From Erythrobacter ani (GTDB lineage Bacteria > Pseudomonadota > Alphaproteobacteria > Sphingomonadales > Sphingomonadaceae), in contig NZ_JAGSPB010000002.1 of assembly GCF_019204025.1 (NCBI RefSeq), forward strand, positions 806,001 to 870,000: a stretch of DNA of 64,000 nucleotides, in the 5' to 3' direction. Below are positions 1-9,006 of this stretch, piece after piece. The translations under genes were made by a program, and so were the position numbers. Below the pieces are notes generated by a model, which saw only the letters and a program-made list of their open reading frames with translations, made no database searches and was not told the origin of the DNA. Each line of letters opens with the position of its first letter. The first letter of the stretch is position 1.

Positions 1-39
1 GTGAAGGGGCTGTATCCGCACAATCGGCGCAAAGTTTAA
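1..39 (+). CDS. possible 3' end of a plus-strand gene (partial)
   Basis: Frame 1 stays open from the window edge to a TAA at 37-39, giving twelve C-terminal residues rich in basic amino acids. It would end in a 4-bp stop-to-stop overlap (TTAA, 36-39) with the converging transporter gene, an arrangement seen at three other convergent pairs in this window. That pattern is the main support; twelve codons alone are weak evidence and no function can be named. Confidence 0.3.
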   Translation: MKGLYPHNRRKV

Positions 40-1418
40 GCCGGTGCGGCGCGGCGTGTGGACAGGTCGCGCTCTACCTCAGCAATGACCTGCCGGTTGA
101 TCCCGTAGAACATCAACGCAATCAGGGCCGGGATCATCACGCCCGCAGGGATTGCCGCAAACGCGATCTGGATGCCCATCAGCGCTGTCTCACTCTGCTG
201 CGCTCCATTGACGAACCCTGTCAGATCGAGCGTGAAGCCGGGGATGGCCGATCCGAAAGCGATACCTGCCTTCACCGCGAAAACCGATGCAGCAACTACG
301 AGTGCGGTCATCTGTCGCCCTGATTTCCAATCGATGAATTCGGCAATATCGGTGAACATCGAATAAGACAGCACCATCAGCATGCCGAACCCGATCCCGA
401 CCAGGTATTGTACCACGGTCTGCGGCCAGATGGCGTCGAGCGGCAGGAAGTAGAAGAGCACGATCATCGCCACTTTCAGCCCGCCTGCCGCGATCAGGAG
501 GTGTGATTTCTCGAACGTTTTCTGGAGAAGGTTGCCAACTATCACACCGGTGATCTGGCCGAGCGCCAAGGCCGTCAAGAACAATGCGGGCCGATCAAAA
601 AACAGGAACACCGGCGAACCGTCGTCGCCCACGACATATTTGAAGAAGAACAGCGCCGAGCCGGCCCGGGCCGCGATGGCCGTCACCCCGAGGATCGCGG
701 CAATGGCGACGACGATCCAGGGGCCGGTTGTGAGGAGCTCTTTCAGATCGCCCGACAGCGATCCATTGGTATCGGCAAATGGAATCCGTTCTTTCGTAGT
801 GAAGAAGGTCACGAGCAGGCAGAACACCGAGACGGCGGCGATGCAGGATATGGTGAGCAGCACGCCGAGCGCATCATCTCCGCCGCCCAGCTCGCGCACC
901 AGCGTTGTGCCCAACGCGCCGACCAGGATGCCGCCCAGCGCGGAGAAGAACATCCGGTAGGCGGTCACGCTTGCGCGGGTCTCGGACGAGGGAGAGATCA
1001 CGCCGAGGAGCCCGCCATAGGGCACATTCACCGCCGTAAAGGCCAGCATGCTGAGCGTGTACGTGATGTAGGCCCAAGCAAGCAGCCAGCTGTCGCTCAA
1101 TCCCCCGGGGGCCGCGAAAATGAGTACGATCGCTATCCCGAGCGGCACTGGACCGAATAGCAGGTAGGGGCGATAGCGGCCCCAGCGCGTGCGGGTGCGA
1201 TCCGCAAGCGCGCCCATCATGGGATCGGTAAACGCATCGATCAACTTGGTCAGAAGCAGCATCAATCCGATTGCGGCAGGCGCAAGCCCGCCGAGATCGA
1301 CGAAATAGAACAGCAGGAAAAAACCGAAGAAATTGAGGATCAGCCCGGCGGAAAGATCGCCGATGCCGTACCCGAGCTTCTCGCCCACGCCGACACGGTT
1401 CCGGCCGGTCTCAGCCAA
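36..1418 (-). CDS. MFS sugar:cation symporter, GPH family
   Basis: A 460-residue integral membrane protein with about twelve hydrophobic segments. The N-terminus carries the LGYGIGDL stretch and a following D-P-x-x-G-x-x-x-D-R-T-x-x-x-W-G-R-x-R-P loop, both typical of glycoside-pentoside-hexuronide:cation symporters (MelB/XynP group). It probably takes up a glycoside or uronide with a cation across the inner membrane; the substrate cannot be read from sequence. The longest frame starts with TTG at 1418, preceded by an AAGAGA-like ribosome site; GTG at 1394 is an alternative. No sugar-utilisation genes lie beside it inside the window, so partners would be upstream of base 1. Confidence 0.85.
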   Translation of the reverse strand: MAETGRNRVGVGEKLGYGIGDLSAGLILNFFGFFLLFYFVDLGGLAPAAIGLMLLLTKLIDAFTDPMMGALADRTRTRWGRYRPYLLFGPVPLGIAIVLIFAAPGGLSDSWLLAWAYITYTLSMLAFTAVNVPYGGLLGVISPSSETRASVTAYRMFFSALGGILVGALGTTLVRELGGGDDALGVLLTISCIAAVSVFCLLVTFFTTKERIPFADTNGSLSGDLKELLTTGPWIVVAIAAILGVTAIAARAGSALFFFKYVVGDDGSPVFLFFDRPALFLTALALGQITGVIVGNLLQKTFEKSHLLIAAGGLKVAMIVLFYFLPLDAIWPQTVVQYLVGIGFGMLMVLSYSMFTDIAEFIDWKSGRQMTALVVAASVFAVKAGIAFGSAIPGFTLDLTGFVNGAQQSETALMGIQIAFAAIPAGVMIPALIALMFYGINRQVIAEVERDLSTRRAAPA

Positions 1419-1515
1419 TGTCTCTTGTCCTCATATTGAGAGAGGACGGGAGGCGGCGCGGCAAGTCAAGCTTTCGCGAACTCGACCGCGCCGCATCTTG
1501 TCTATCGAGCAGCGC

Positions 1516-2376
1516 TCAACCGAGTTTCTTGCCCTCGAAATCTGCCGCGGAATGACGCTCGCGCATCTGGGTCGCTTCGTCGTCGCCCCAAACCTTGTTG
1601 ACGATCCGGCCACGCTTGACGGCGGGACGGGCATTGATCTCATGCACCCAGCGCGCGACGTTTTTGTACTCGTCGATCGACAGGAAGGTTTTCGCCTCGT
1701 TGTAGATTACGCCGAAAACGAACGGTGCCAGCCAGGGAAAGTTCGCTATATCGGCGATCGTGTATTCGTCGCCGGCAAGGAAGCGGGTCTTGCCGAGTTG
1801 CTTGTCCGCGACGTCGAAGATCCGCTTGGTTTCCATGGCGTAGCGGTTGATCGGATACTCGTACTTTTCCGGCGCGTAGGCGTAGAAATGTCCGAATCCA
1901 CCGCCAATGAAGGGTCCGGTTCCGACCTGCCAGAACACCCAGCTTAGAACTTCAGCGCGGCCAGCCGGATCGCTCGGGAGGAATTCGCCGAACTTCTCGG
2001 CGAGGTGAACCAGGATCGCGCCGCTTTCGAAAACCCGGAAAGGTTTGTCGCCGCTCGCATCGATCAGCGCGGGGATCTTCGAGTTCGGGTTGATAGCGAC
2101 GAAGCCGCTGCTGAATTGCTCGCCTTCCCCGATATTGACCGTGTACGCGTCGTACTCGGCGCCGGTGTGCCCTTTTTCCAAAAGCTCCTCGAGCATGATG
2201 GTGGCCTTCACTCCATTGGGCGTTGCGAGCGAATGCAGCTGGAACGGATTGTTGCCGGAGGGTAGTGCCTTGTCCTCCCGCGCGCCGGAAGTCGGGCGAT
2301 TGATGTTGGCGAAACGTCCACCGGATTCGGTGTCGGAACTCCACACTTCGGGGGGAGTGTATGTAGGATCTGCCAT
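1516..2376 (-). CDS. yghU: YghU-like glutathione S-transferase / disulfide-bond oxidoreductase
   Basis: 286 residues, the length of the YghU/YfcG subgroup. The N-terminal extension with FANINRP, the thioredoxin-fold segment with NPNSKIPAL and ES-GAI-LVHLAEKFG, and the all-helical C-terminal domain ending VKRGRIVNK match E. coli YghU closely. Members bind two glutathione molecules or glutathione disulfide and reduce disulfides and organic hydroperoxides in the cytosol. An AAGGAGA ribosome site lies just before the ATG at 2376. The gene is divergent from topoisomerase IB, with a spacer of about 120 bp, and appears to be a single-gene unit. Confidence 0.92.
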   Translation of the reverse strand: MADPTYTPPEVWSSDTESGGRFANINRPTSGAREDKALPSGNNPFQLHSLATPNGVKATIMLEELLEKGHTGAEYDAYTVNIGEGEQFSSGFVAINPNSKIPALIDASGDKPFRVFESGAILVHLAEKFGEFLPSDPAGRAEVLSWVFWQVGTGPFIGGGFGHFYAYAPEKYEYPINRYAMETKRIFDVADKQLGKTRFLAGDEYTIADIANFPWLAPFVFGVIYNEAKTFLSIDEYKNVARWVHEINARPAVKRGRIVNKVWGDDEATQMRERHSAADFEGKKLG

Positions 2377-2497
2377 TCTTCGTGTCTCCTTTTCTGGAGG
2401 GATTGTTTGTCAATCTGACCCTTGCAAAACGAGTTGGCGTTTCGCTTGAGAAAGCGCAAGCCGGAACCCCGCGACGGTGCGGCGCATTTCCTTTGAG

Positions 2498-3511
2498 ATG
2501 GAAAAGCTTATCTATGTCGATGACAGCCTGCCGGGCATCACGCGCAAGGGCGCGGGCACCGGCTTCGCGTATTACGATCCCGAAGGAAAGCTGATCCGCG
2601 ATCCTCAGGAGCGTGCGCGGCTGAACGCCGTGGCATTGCCGCCGGCATACAGCGATGAATGGTTTTGCCCCGCGCCGAATGGCCACATCCTTGCCACCGG
2701 ATATGACGACCGCGGTCGCAAGCAATATCGCTATCACCCTGAATTCCGGCGCATGCGCGAAGGCGACAAATTCGATCGCTGCGCAGCATTCGGCCATAAG
2801 CTGCCGCTTATCCGTGCGAGGATCGACGACGATCTTTTTCAGCCGGAAATGACCATGACGAAAGCAGTCGCCTGCGTCGTGCGCCTTCTCGATCTGAGCG
2901 CGATCCGGGTCGGCAACGAACAATATACCGAAGCGAATGAAAGCTTTGGCGCGACCACCCTGCGCGCCCGGCATGCGGAGATCTCCGCGAACTCCATCTA
3001 CCTCAATTTCAACGGCAAGGGCGGCAGGGAACGCGAAGTGGAATTGACCGATAACCGTTTGGCCAATGCGGTTCGCCGGATGAAAGACCTGCCAGGCAAG
3101 GGAGCAGGGCGACACCTGTTCCGTTACCGCGATGATGCGGGCACCGTTCAGCCCGTAACGTCAGACGCGGTGAACGCTTATATTCAGGAAACGATGGGCG
3201 AGGATTTTTCCGCCAAGCATTTCCGCACGTGGCACGCGAGTGTGTTCGCATATGAGAGCCTGGCGAAAGCCCGTGAACATCTGACGATCGGCAATATTCT
3301 CGACGAAGTGTCGGCGAAACTAGGCAATACGCCGGCAACAGCGCGCAAGAGCTATATCCATCCCGCCGTTATCGAGCGGGTTTCGGACCAAGCGGAATGG
3401 CGCGAAAATCTGCGCCTGCCGCGCTCGACGAAGTGGCTGACCCGGACCGAGCGGGGGTTCCTCGACCTTCTCGAAGAAGGGCCGCCGGCCGAGCAGCTAT
3501 TAGCTGCCTAG
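2498..3511 (+). CDS. DNA topoisomerase IB (poxvirus/bacterial type)
   Basis: About 337 residues, the size of the Deinococcus enzyme. The N-terminal beta domain has LPPAYSDEWFCP and RKQYRYHPEFR; the catalytic domain has IRVGNEQYT and GGREREVEL, then FRTWHAS, and ends with ATARKSYIHP where Tyr286 (counted from this ATG) is the expected nucleophile. It nicks one DNA strand through a 3'-phosphotyrosyl bond and relaxes supercoils. The open frame reaches a GTG at 2477, but the ATG at 2498 gives the usual N-terminus (MEKLIYVDDSLPG). It stands alone, divergent from the GST gene and upstream of nadE by about 60 bp. Confidence 0.93.
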   Translation: MEKLIYVDDSLPGITRKGAGTGFAYYDPEGKLIRDPQERARLNAVALPPAYSDEWFCPAPNGHILATGYDDRGRKQYRYHPEFRRMREGDKFDRCAAFGHKLPLIRARIDDDLFQPEMTMTKAVACVVRLLDLSAIRVGNEQYTEANESFGATTLRARHAEISANSIYLNFNGKGGREREVELTDNRLANAVRRMKDLPGKGAGRHLFRYRDDAGTVQPVTSDAVNAYIQETMGEDFSAKHFRTWHASVFAYESLAKAREHLTIGNILDEVSAKLGNTPATARKSYIHPAVIERVSDQAEWRENLRLPRSTKWLTRTERGFLDLLEEGPPAEQLLAA

Positions 3512-3570
3512 GAAGTGGGTGCGATAGCCGCTAGAGGTTCGGTTCATCACAAGCAGGAGCCCCCGCACGC

Positions 3571-5646
3571 ATGGCCGACACTTCGCACCGCTTTTACGAT
3601 ATGCACGCGCACGGTTTTGTCCGCGTCGCGACGTCCACACCGTGCGTTCGCACCGGCGATGTCGCTTACAATACCAAAGGCGTGATTTCCGAAGCGAAGC
3701 GGGCTCACCAGTGCAAGGTCGATCTTCTGGTGTATCCGGAGCTTTGTCTGTCATCTTACGCGATCGACGACCTGCACCTTCAGAACGCGCTGCTGGACCG
3801 GGTCGAACAGGCTGTCAGCGAAGTGATCGAAGCATCGGCAGACCTGACCCCGGTTCTGGTCGTGGGCGCTCCGCTGCGCCGCAATTCGAAGCTTTATAAT
3901 TGCGCGCTTGTAATTGCTGGCGGCGAACTGCTGGGCGTGATCCCGAAAAGCTATCTGCCGAATTACCGCGAATTCTACGAGAAACGCTATTTCGCGCATG
4001 GCCGCAACTGCCAGGATCTCTGGATCGCTGTCGCGGGGGAGGAAGTGCCGTTCGGGACCGATCAGGTCTTTGCCGCATCCAACCTGCCCGGCTTCACATT
4101 CGGCGTTGAAATTTGCGAAGATTTCTGGTCGCCCAATCCTCCCGGAACGCTGGCCGCGCTCGCGGGAGCGCACATCCTCTGCAACCTTTCCGCTTCCCCG
4201 ATTACGATCGGACGCGCCGAAGATCGCCACCTGCATTGCCGTTCCAGCTCGTCGCGCTCAATCTGCGCCTACGTATATTCGGCGAGCGGTCACGGGGAAA
4301 GCACGACCGACCTCGCATGGGACGGGCAGGGCGTTGTTTACGAAATGGGCGGACTTCTCGCCGAAAGCGTCCGTTTCGATCTCTCGCCCGAGCTCTGCAT
4401 CGTCGATATCGATACCGACAAGATCGCGGGCGAGCGGATGCGCAACCAGACTTTTTCCGATGCGGCCGAGGCGCATGACCGGCCTGAGGACAGCTTCCGC
4501 CGGATCGTTTTTGAGCACGCATACAAAGAAGGCGATATCGGTCTGATGCGGCCGGTGCGCCGCTTCCCGTTCGTGCCGGACAACGCGAAGACGCTGGACG
4601 AGGATTGCTACGAGGCTTTCAACATCCAGGTCGATGCGCTGATGCGGCGGATCCAGGCGACCAAGCCCGAAAGCCTTGTCCTAGGTATTTCTGGCGGGCT
4701 CGACAGCACGCATGCCCTGATCGTCGCAGCCAAGGCATGCGACAGACTCGGACTGCCGCGCACCACCATTCGCGGTTACACGATGCCAGGTTTCGGCACC
4801 TCGGATACAACCAGATCCAACGCCTGGAAGCTCATGGAAGCGATGGGCATCACGGCGGAAGAGATCGATATCAAACCGGCGGCAAAGCTGATGCTGGATG
4901 ATATCAACCATCCCTTTGCCGGGGGTGAACCGCATTACGATGTGACCTTCGAAAACGTGCAGGCCGGTCTGCGCACGGATTACCTTTTCCGACTTGCCGG
5001 CCATCACAACGGCTTTGTCATCGGGACGGGCGACCTGTCGGAGCTGGCGCTTGGCTGGTGCACCTACGGTGTCGGCGATCACATGAGCCATTACGGCGTA
5101 AACTCGGGCGTCCCCAAGACGCTGATCCGCTATCTGATCCGCTGGACGATCGAAACGGGTCAATTCAGCGATGCTTGCTGTGAAGTGCTCCAGGCGGTTT
5201 ACGACACGGTGATTTCACCAGAGCTCGTGCCAGCGGGCGAAGATGGTGAGATGCAATCGACCGAGAGCATGATCGGCCCGTACGAACTGAACGATTTCTT
5301 CCTGCATCATACCATTCGCTATGGTCAGCGACCGGGAAAAGTCGCTTTTCTTGCCTATCATGCGTGGCGTGAGGCAAGTGCCGGGCTATGGCCTGCGGGT
5401 TTCCCAGAGCACCGCAAGAATGAATACGATCTCGGCGAGATCGCACGCTGGCTGGAAAGCTTCCTGAAGCGGTTCTTTACCTTCAGCCAGTTCAAGCGCA
5501 GCGCCATGCCGAACGGTCCGAAGGTCAGTTCGGGCGGCGCGCTCTCGCCGCGCGGTGACTGGCGCGCTCCATCCGACTCGGTGGCGGATGTCTGGCTTGA
5601 GGAACTGCGTACCAGCCTGCCTGACGGCACGCTTCCTTCCGATTGA
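3571..5646 (+). CDS. nadE: glutamine-dependent NAD(+) synthetase
   Basis: 691 residues, the long two-domain NadE. Residues 1-300 are a nitrilase-type glutaminase with the triad visible as Glu57 (YPELCLSSY), Lys126 (IPKSYLPN) and Cys182 (EICEDFW). Residues about 330-680 are the ATP-pyrophosphatase synthetase with the SGGLDS P-loop at 374-379. The first domain releases ammonia from glutamine, which the second uses to amidate nicotinic acid adenine dinucleotide to NAD. All key residues are intact. The gene converges on doxX and the gap between them holds a terminator hairpin. Confidence 0.97.
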   Translation: MADTSHRFYDMHAHGFVRVATSTPCVRTGDVAYNTKGVISEAKRAHQCKVDLLVYPELCLSSYAIDDLHLQNALLDRVEQAVSEVIEASADLTPVLVVGAPLRRNSKLYNCALVIAGGELLGVIPKSYLPNYREFYEKRYFAHGRNCQDLWIAVAGEEVPFGTDQVFAASNLPGFTFGVEICEDFWSPNPPGTLAALAGAHILCNLSASPITIGRAEDRHLHCRSSSSRSICAYVYSASGHGESTTDLAWDGQGVVYEMGGLLAESVRFDLSPELCIVDIDTDKIAGERMRNQTFSDAAEAHDRPEDSFRRIVFEHAYKEGDIGLMRPVRRFPFVPDNAKTLDEDCYEAFNIQVDALMRRIQATKPESLVLGISGGLDSTHALIVAAKACDRLGLPRTTIRGYTMPGFGTSDTTRSNAWKLMEAMGITAEEIDIKPAAKLMLDDINHPFAGGEPHYDVTFENVQAGLRTDYLFRLAGHHNGFVIGTGDLSELALGWCTYGVGDHMSHYGVNSGVPKTLIRYLIRWTIETGQFSDACCEVLQAVYDTVISPELVPAGEDGEMQSTESMIGPYELNDFFLHHTIRYGQRPGKVAFLAYHAWREASAGLWPAGFPEHRKNEYDLGEIARWLESFLKRFFTFSQFKRSAMPNGPKVSSGGALSPRGDWRAPSDSVADVWLEELRTSLPDGTLPSD

Positions 5647-5647
5647 C

Positions 5648-5683
5648 GAAAAACGGCCGGAGCTCTCATTGAAGCTCCGGCCG
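5648..5683 (-). terminator. intrinsic terminator after the azoR-doxX genes
   Basis: An 11-bp perfect stem (CGGCCGGAGCT with AGCTCCGGCCG, 5654-5683) with an 8-nt loop. Read on the minus strand it is followed by TTTTT, so it ends transcripts coming from doxX. On the plus strand there is no T-run, though the hairpin may still stabilise the nadE 3' end. Confidence 0.8.
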
Positions 5684-5711
5684 AATGCGACCCTTGTCGG
5701 GCTTGTTTTGG

Positions 5712-6137
5712 TCAGCCGCGGTCGATCGACAGCCGTCCCGGCCCGAATGCCGCGATGGCGAACATGCCGCCCGCGATGGCGAGGTTTTTCAGGAACAGGG
5801 TCATCTCGATCTGTTGTGAAAAGTCGTTGTGGAACACGACCGCGGTCAGCAACGTGAAGATACCGAGCGCGCCAGCCGCATAGCGAGCCTTGAAACCTGC
5901 TGCGAGCATCAGCCCGCCAATGAGTTCAAGCGCGACCGTGCCGAAATATACGATCTCCGGAAACGGCATACCTACCGATGCGATGTAGCCAACCGTTCCT
6001 TCCATCCCGCTCAGCTTGTTGACGCCGGCGAGGATGAATAGCGCGGCGAGGAGGAGGCGGGCGACCAGCGCCAGACCATCGTGTCCTATGGCGGCCGATT
6101 GCCCGGTTCCGAGTTCGTTGCGAGTTACAGTGTTCAT
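5712..6137 (-). CDS. DoxX family membrane protein
   Basis: 141 residues with four predicted membrane helices and the DoxX signature order: LLAALFILAGVNKL, then PFPEIVYFGTVALELIGGLML, then ALGIFTLLTAVVFHNDF. The family is linked to quinone or thiol redox stress but its chemistry is unsettled. The ATG at 6137 has GGAGAG eight bases upstream, which is preferred over the longer open frame reaching 6224. It lies 31 bp downstream of the azoreductase gene on the same strand and is probably co-transcribed with it and the pirin gene under the divergent LysR regulator. Confidence 0.9.
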   Translation of the reverse strand: MNTVTRNELGTGQSAAIGHDGLALVARLLLAALFILAGVNKLSGMEGTVGYIASVGMPFPEIVYFGTVALELIGGLMLAAGFKARYAAGALGIFTLLTAVVFHNDFSQQIEMTLFLKNLAIAGGMFAIAAFGPGRLSIDRG

Positions 6138-6168
6138 AGTGCTCTCCTGAATAAGACTGACGTGCCGG

Positions 6169-6762
6169 TCAGGCTGCGATCTTTTCGGCCCGGTCGTGGG
6201 CAGCGGCAATTTTGGCATCGCCATCCTGGCTCATTATGCCGTCAGCGGCGACCACCTCGACGTCTTTGATCCCCAGAAAGCCGAGGAAGAATGTGAGCCA
6301 GCTCGACATGAAATCCATTTCACTGCCAATCGGCGTGCCGCCAGATGCAGCTGCGATATAGGCCTTCTTGCCTTCGAGCAGGCCAACCGGGCCGTTCTCG
6401 GTATATTTGAAAGTCGTTCCTGCGCGAGCGACGAGATCGGCCCATGCCTTCACGGTTGCGGGCACTCCGAAATTGTAGACCGGGCTGCTGATGACGATCG
6501 TATCGGCGGACTTCAGCTCTTGGATCAGCGTGTCGGCAATCGTGGCGAGCTCCTGTTGTTCGGGCGAGCGTTCGGCATAAGGGGCGAGGTTAGCCGCGAA
6601 GCGATCTTCGCTGACGAACGGAAGGTCGTTCCTGGCAAGATCGCGGGTGGTAACGCTTGCTCCGCCATTGCTGGCCAAGCCTTCGACCAGTTTGGTGCCG
6701 ATGCTGGTGGAGACGCTTTCCGCGCCGCGGATTGAGGCGGTGATGTGAAGAATGTTGGCCAT
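6169..6762 (-). CDS. azoR: FMN-dependent NADH-azoreductase
   Basis: 197 residues of flavodoxin-like fold. The N-terminal ILHITASIRGAES stretch holds the FMN phosphate, SSPVYNFGVPATVKAWADL binds the isoalloxazine, and AASGGTPIG follows, as in E. coli AzoR/AcpD. It reduces quinones, azo dyes and other electrophiles with NADH through two-electron steps in the cytosol. AGGAG precedes the ATG with good spacing. It sits between pirin and doxX genes on the same strand. Confidence 0.93.
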   Translation of the reverse strand: MANILHITASIRGAESVSTSIGTKLVEGLASNGGASVTTRDLARNDLPFVSEDRFAANLAPYAERSPEQQELATIADTLIQELKSADTIVISSPVYNFGVPATVKAWADLVARAGTTFKYTENGPVGLLEGKKAYIAAASGGTPIGSEMDFMSSWLTFFLGFLGIKDVEVVAADGIMSQDGDAKIAAAHDRAEKIAA

Positions 6763-6845
6763 GATATTGTACTCCTTGAAGAAAATAGAAATCCAAATGA
6801 GGTGGGCCGACCGGGATGAGGGGGAGGCCGGCCCCGGGGTGAAAG

Positions 6846-7559
6846 TCAGGCGGCGTCGACCAGGATGATTTCGCTGTCTTCGATTGCGGTTATCGTCACC
6901 TCTTCGAGCTGGGTGATGGCGACCCCGTCACGCGCATGTGCTTCGACGTCATCGATCCTCACCGCGCCGGTCGCCGGGACGAGGTAAAGGTGACGGTGTG
7001 CTGCACTCGGCGTATAGGTCACACTTTCACCAGCCTTGATCGTCGCGCCCAGTACGCGGGCATCGGTCCTGATAGGTAGTGCGCCTTCATCACGATCGTT
7101 GTCGTTAGCCGTACTGGTCGCAAGCGGTACGAATTGCCCGGCACGTTCGCCTTTGGGAAACTCCTTGGCACCCCACGTCGGCTTGCCGCCGCGCTCATCG
7201 GGGATGATCCAAATCTGGAAGATCTGCGTGTCGCTGTCTTCCAGATTATACTCAGAATGTTCAATTCCTGCGCCCGCGCTCATAACCTGGACATCGCCTG
7301 CCTCGGTGCGGCCTTCATTGCCCATGCTATCGCGGTGAGTGATGGCGCCTTTGCGGACGTAGGTGATGATTTCCATGTCGCTGTGCGGGTGTGTCGGGAA
7401 TCCGGTTCCGGAGGCGATGGTGTCATCGTTCCACACTCGCAGGCTGCCCCAGTTGACCCGTGCCGGATCGTGATAGCCAGCGAATGAGAAGTGATGATGC
7501 GCATCCAGCCATCCGTGGTTGGCGCTGCCGAGGCTGTTGAAAGGACGAAGTTCGATCAT
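6846..7559 (-). CDS. pirin family protein (YhaK/YhhW-like bicupin)
   Basis: 237 residues, two cupin barrels. The N-terminal barrel carries the metal ligands in FPTHPHSDMEIITYV (His, His, Glu region) and a later GIEHSEYN histidine. Family members such as YhhW have quercetin dioxygenase activity or act as redox-sensitive proteins. GGAG sits just upstream of the ATG at 7559. The gene is divergent from a LysR regulator and leads a minus-strand group with azoR and doxX, so it is probably induced by electrophiles or quinones sensed by that regulator. Confidence 0.92.
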   Translation of the reverse strand: MIELRPFNSLGSANHGWLDAHHHFSFAGYHDPARVNWGSLRVWNDDTIASGTGFPTHPHSDMEIITYVRKGAITHRDSMGNEGRTEAGDVQVMSAGAGIEHSEYNLEDSDTQIFQIWIIPDERGGKPTWGAKEFPKGERAGQFVPLATSTANDNDRDEGALPIRTDARVLGATIKAGESVTYTPSAAHRHLYLVPATGAVRIDDVEAHARDGVAITQLEEVTITAIEDSEIILVDAA

Positions 7560-7686
7560 TTCGTATCTCCAGTGCGAGCGATCCGAGGGGTGTGTCGCTC
7601 TGTTGAGTAGGAGATAGGTCAGTCAGTTCGTTTATATAAGTGAGATAAAACTTGCCAAAATGTTCGGAAAATCTGAATATCGTAGC
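7560..7686. promoter_or_regulatory. divergent promoter region between pirin and lysR genes
   Basis: This 127-bp spacer is AT-rich around 7640-7670 (a TTTATATAAG stretch) and lies between two divergent start codons. LysR regulators usually bind such a region and control both directions, so it is the likely operator for the redox module. I did not find a single convincing T-N11-A site, so the exact site is left open. Confidence 0.55.
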
Positions 7687-8580
7687 ATGAGGCTCGGTGA
7701 TCCCACTCTCGATCAACTTCGCATCTTCCTCGCCGTGGTGGAAGAAGGCAGTTTCGGCGGCGCCGCGAGAGCATCTGGCCGCGCGGTCTCCGCGATCAGT
7801 TACGGTATCGCACAGTTGGAAGCGCAATTGGCGGTTTCGCTGTTCGAGCGTGAAGGGTCACGCAAGCCGATCCTGACCGAAGCAGGCGAGGGCTTGGTCG
7901 CCGAGGCACGAGGAGTAGCGGACCGCGTGGACGCTCTGCTCGCAAAGACGCGATCGCTGCATGCGGGACTGGAAAGCGGTGTCGGGATCGTGATCGACGT
8001 GATGGTTCCCGGCGAGCTGACGGCCAAAGTTCTCGGCGAATTTCGCCGCATGTTTCCAACTGTCGCGCTGACGCTCAATGTCGAGGGGCTTGGTGCGGTT
8101 GCGGAATGCCTGTTGGATGATCGCGCACAGCTAGCAATCGGTGGCCCGGTCATTGGCGATCACCCCGCCTTGGAGCGGCAGGTGATAGGCGAGATCGAAC
8201 TGGTGCCAGTTGCGGCCCCCACGCACCCCCTGGCGGCGGAAGGCGTGCAGCCAGGCGAAAGCCGGAAGCACCTGCAGCTGGTTCTCGCTGACAGGTCGGA
8301 CCTGACCGAAGGCCGCGAGTTTTCCGTGCTGAGCCCGCTAACGTGGCGACTCGGCGATCTCGGTGCGAAGCATTCGCTGCTGAAAGAGGGGCTGGGGTGG
8401 GGCAATATGCCTCGCCATCAGGTTTCGGAGGACATTGCCGCGGGTCGGCTGGTCGAACTCGACATTCCGGAGAAACCGGGCGACCTCTATCCGCTCAGCG
8501 CGCTATGGCGCCGCGATGACCGACTGGGTCCAGCGGCCAGCTGGCTGATCGATGCTTTCAGGGATGGCTTGCAGGATTAG
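7687..8580 (+). CDS. LysR family transcriptional regulator of the redox module
   Basis: About 297 residues. The N-terminal winged helix-turn-helix is clear (LDQLRIFLAVVEEGSFGGAARA followed by AVSAISYGIAQLEAQL and LFEREGSRKPILTEAG), then a periplasmic-binding-like effector domain to the C-terminus. The open frame reaches 7660, but the ATG at 7687 gives the standard LysR N-terminus. Its position divergent to pirin-azoR-doxX indicates it regulates them, probably as a sensor of quinones or other electrophiles; the effector is inferred from the neighbours, not seen. Confidence 0.92.
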   Translation: MRLGDPTLDQLRIFLAVVEEGSFGGAARASGRAVSAISYGIAQLEAQLAVSLFEREGSRKPILTEAGEGLVAEARGVADRVDALLAKTRSLHAGLESGVGIVIDVMVPGELTAKVLGEFRRMFPTVALTLNVEGLGAVAECLLDDRAQLAIGGPVIGDHPALERQVIGEIELVPVAAPTHPLAAEGVQPGESRKHLQLVLADRSDLTEGREFSVLSPLTWRLGDLGAKHSLLKEGLGWGNMPRHQVSEDIAAGRLVELDIPEKPGDLYPLSALWRRDDRLGPAASWLIDAFRDGLQD

Positions 8581-8587
8581 GGTGCCT

Positions 8588-8983
8588 TCAGGCTGAGGCG
8601 CGTAGCCACTGTTCGGCGTCCTTCGGCGCATCGAAGAATTCGACTTCGACGCCGTCCGTAATCCTTTGATATTGCAGTTTTACGAGAGGCGAGGCCGAGA
8701 CAACAGCGAACCGCGTCAGGCCGTTTTTCTGTCCCATCAGCAGGCTGTCACGGATTGCAGCGGCCGTTTCGCGGTTCTGCGGCACGAATTCGCGAAGATC
8801 ACCCAGCGCCGTGAAGGGTTCGCGCGATTTGAGGAAAGGCGACGCGGCCTTGGCCAGATCCGTGAGAAATTGGCCCATGGCCTCCGGCGTCCAGAAACCG
8901 CCGACTGCGAAGTGCAGCTCGGCATGGTCGAGATCGACTGAAATTGAATGGACGGGCGCGAGAGTCGACATGAATACCGACAT
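8588..8983 (-). CDS. conserved hypothetical, STAS/SpoIIAA-like
   Basis: 131 residues without signal peptide or membrane segment. The alternating beta/alpha pattern (HAELHFAVGGFWTPEAM, then PFTALGDLREFVPQ, then GLTRFAVVSASPLVKLQY, VEVEFFDAPKDAEQWL) resembles SpoIIAA-like STAS proteins that bind partners or small hydrophobic ligands. It is the last of three minus-strand genes after trhO and a GST. MSTLAP at 8971 is an alternative start; neither start has a strong ribosome site. Function unknown. Confidence 0.7.
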   Translation of the reverse strand: MSVFMSTLAPVHSISVDLDHAELHFAVGGFWTPEAMGQFLTDLAKAASPFLKSREPFTALGDLREFVPQNRETAAAIRDSLLMGQKNGLTRFAVVSASPLVKLQYQRITDGVEVEFFDAPKDAEQWLRASA

Positions 8984-9006
8984 ACGCGCGAATACTTAAG
9001 ATTGAC

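Noticed and set aside
1952..3115. 387-residue minus-strand frame between the GST and topoisomerase genes
   Set aside because: It overlaps two well-supported genes in other frames and its translation has no family features.
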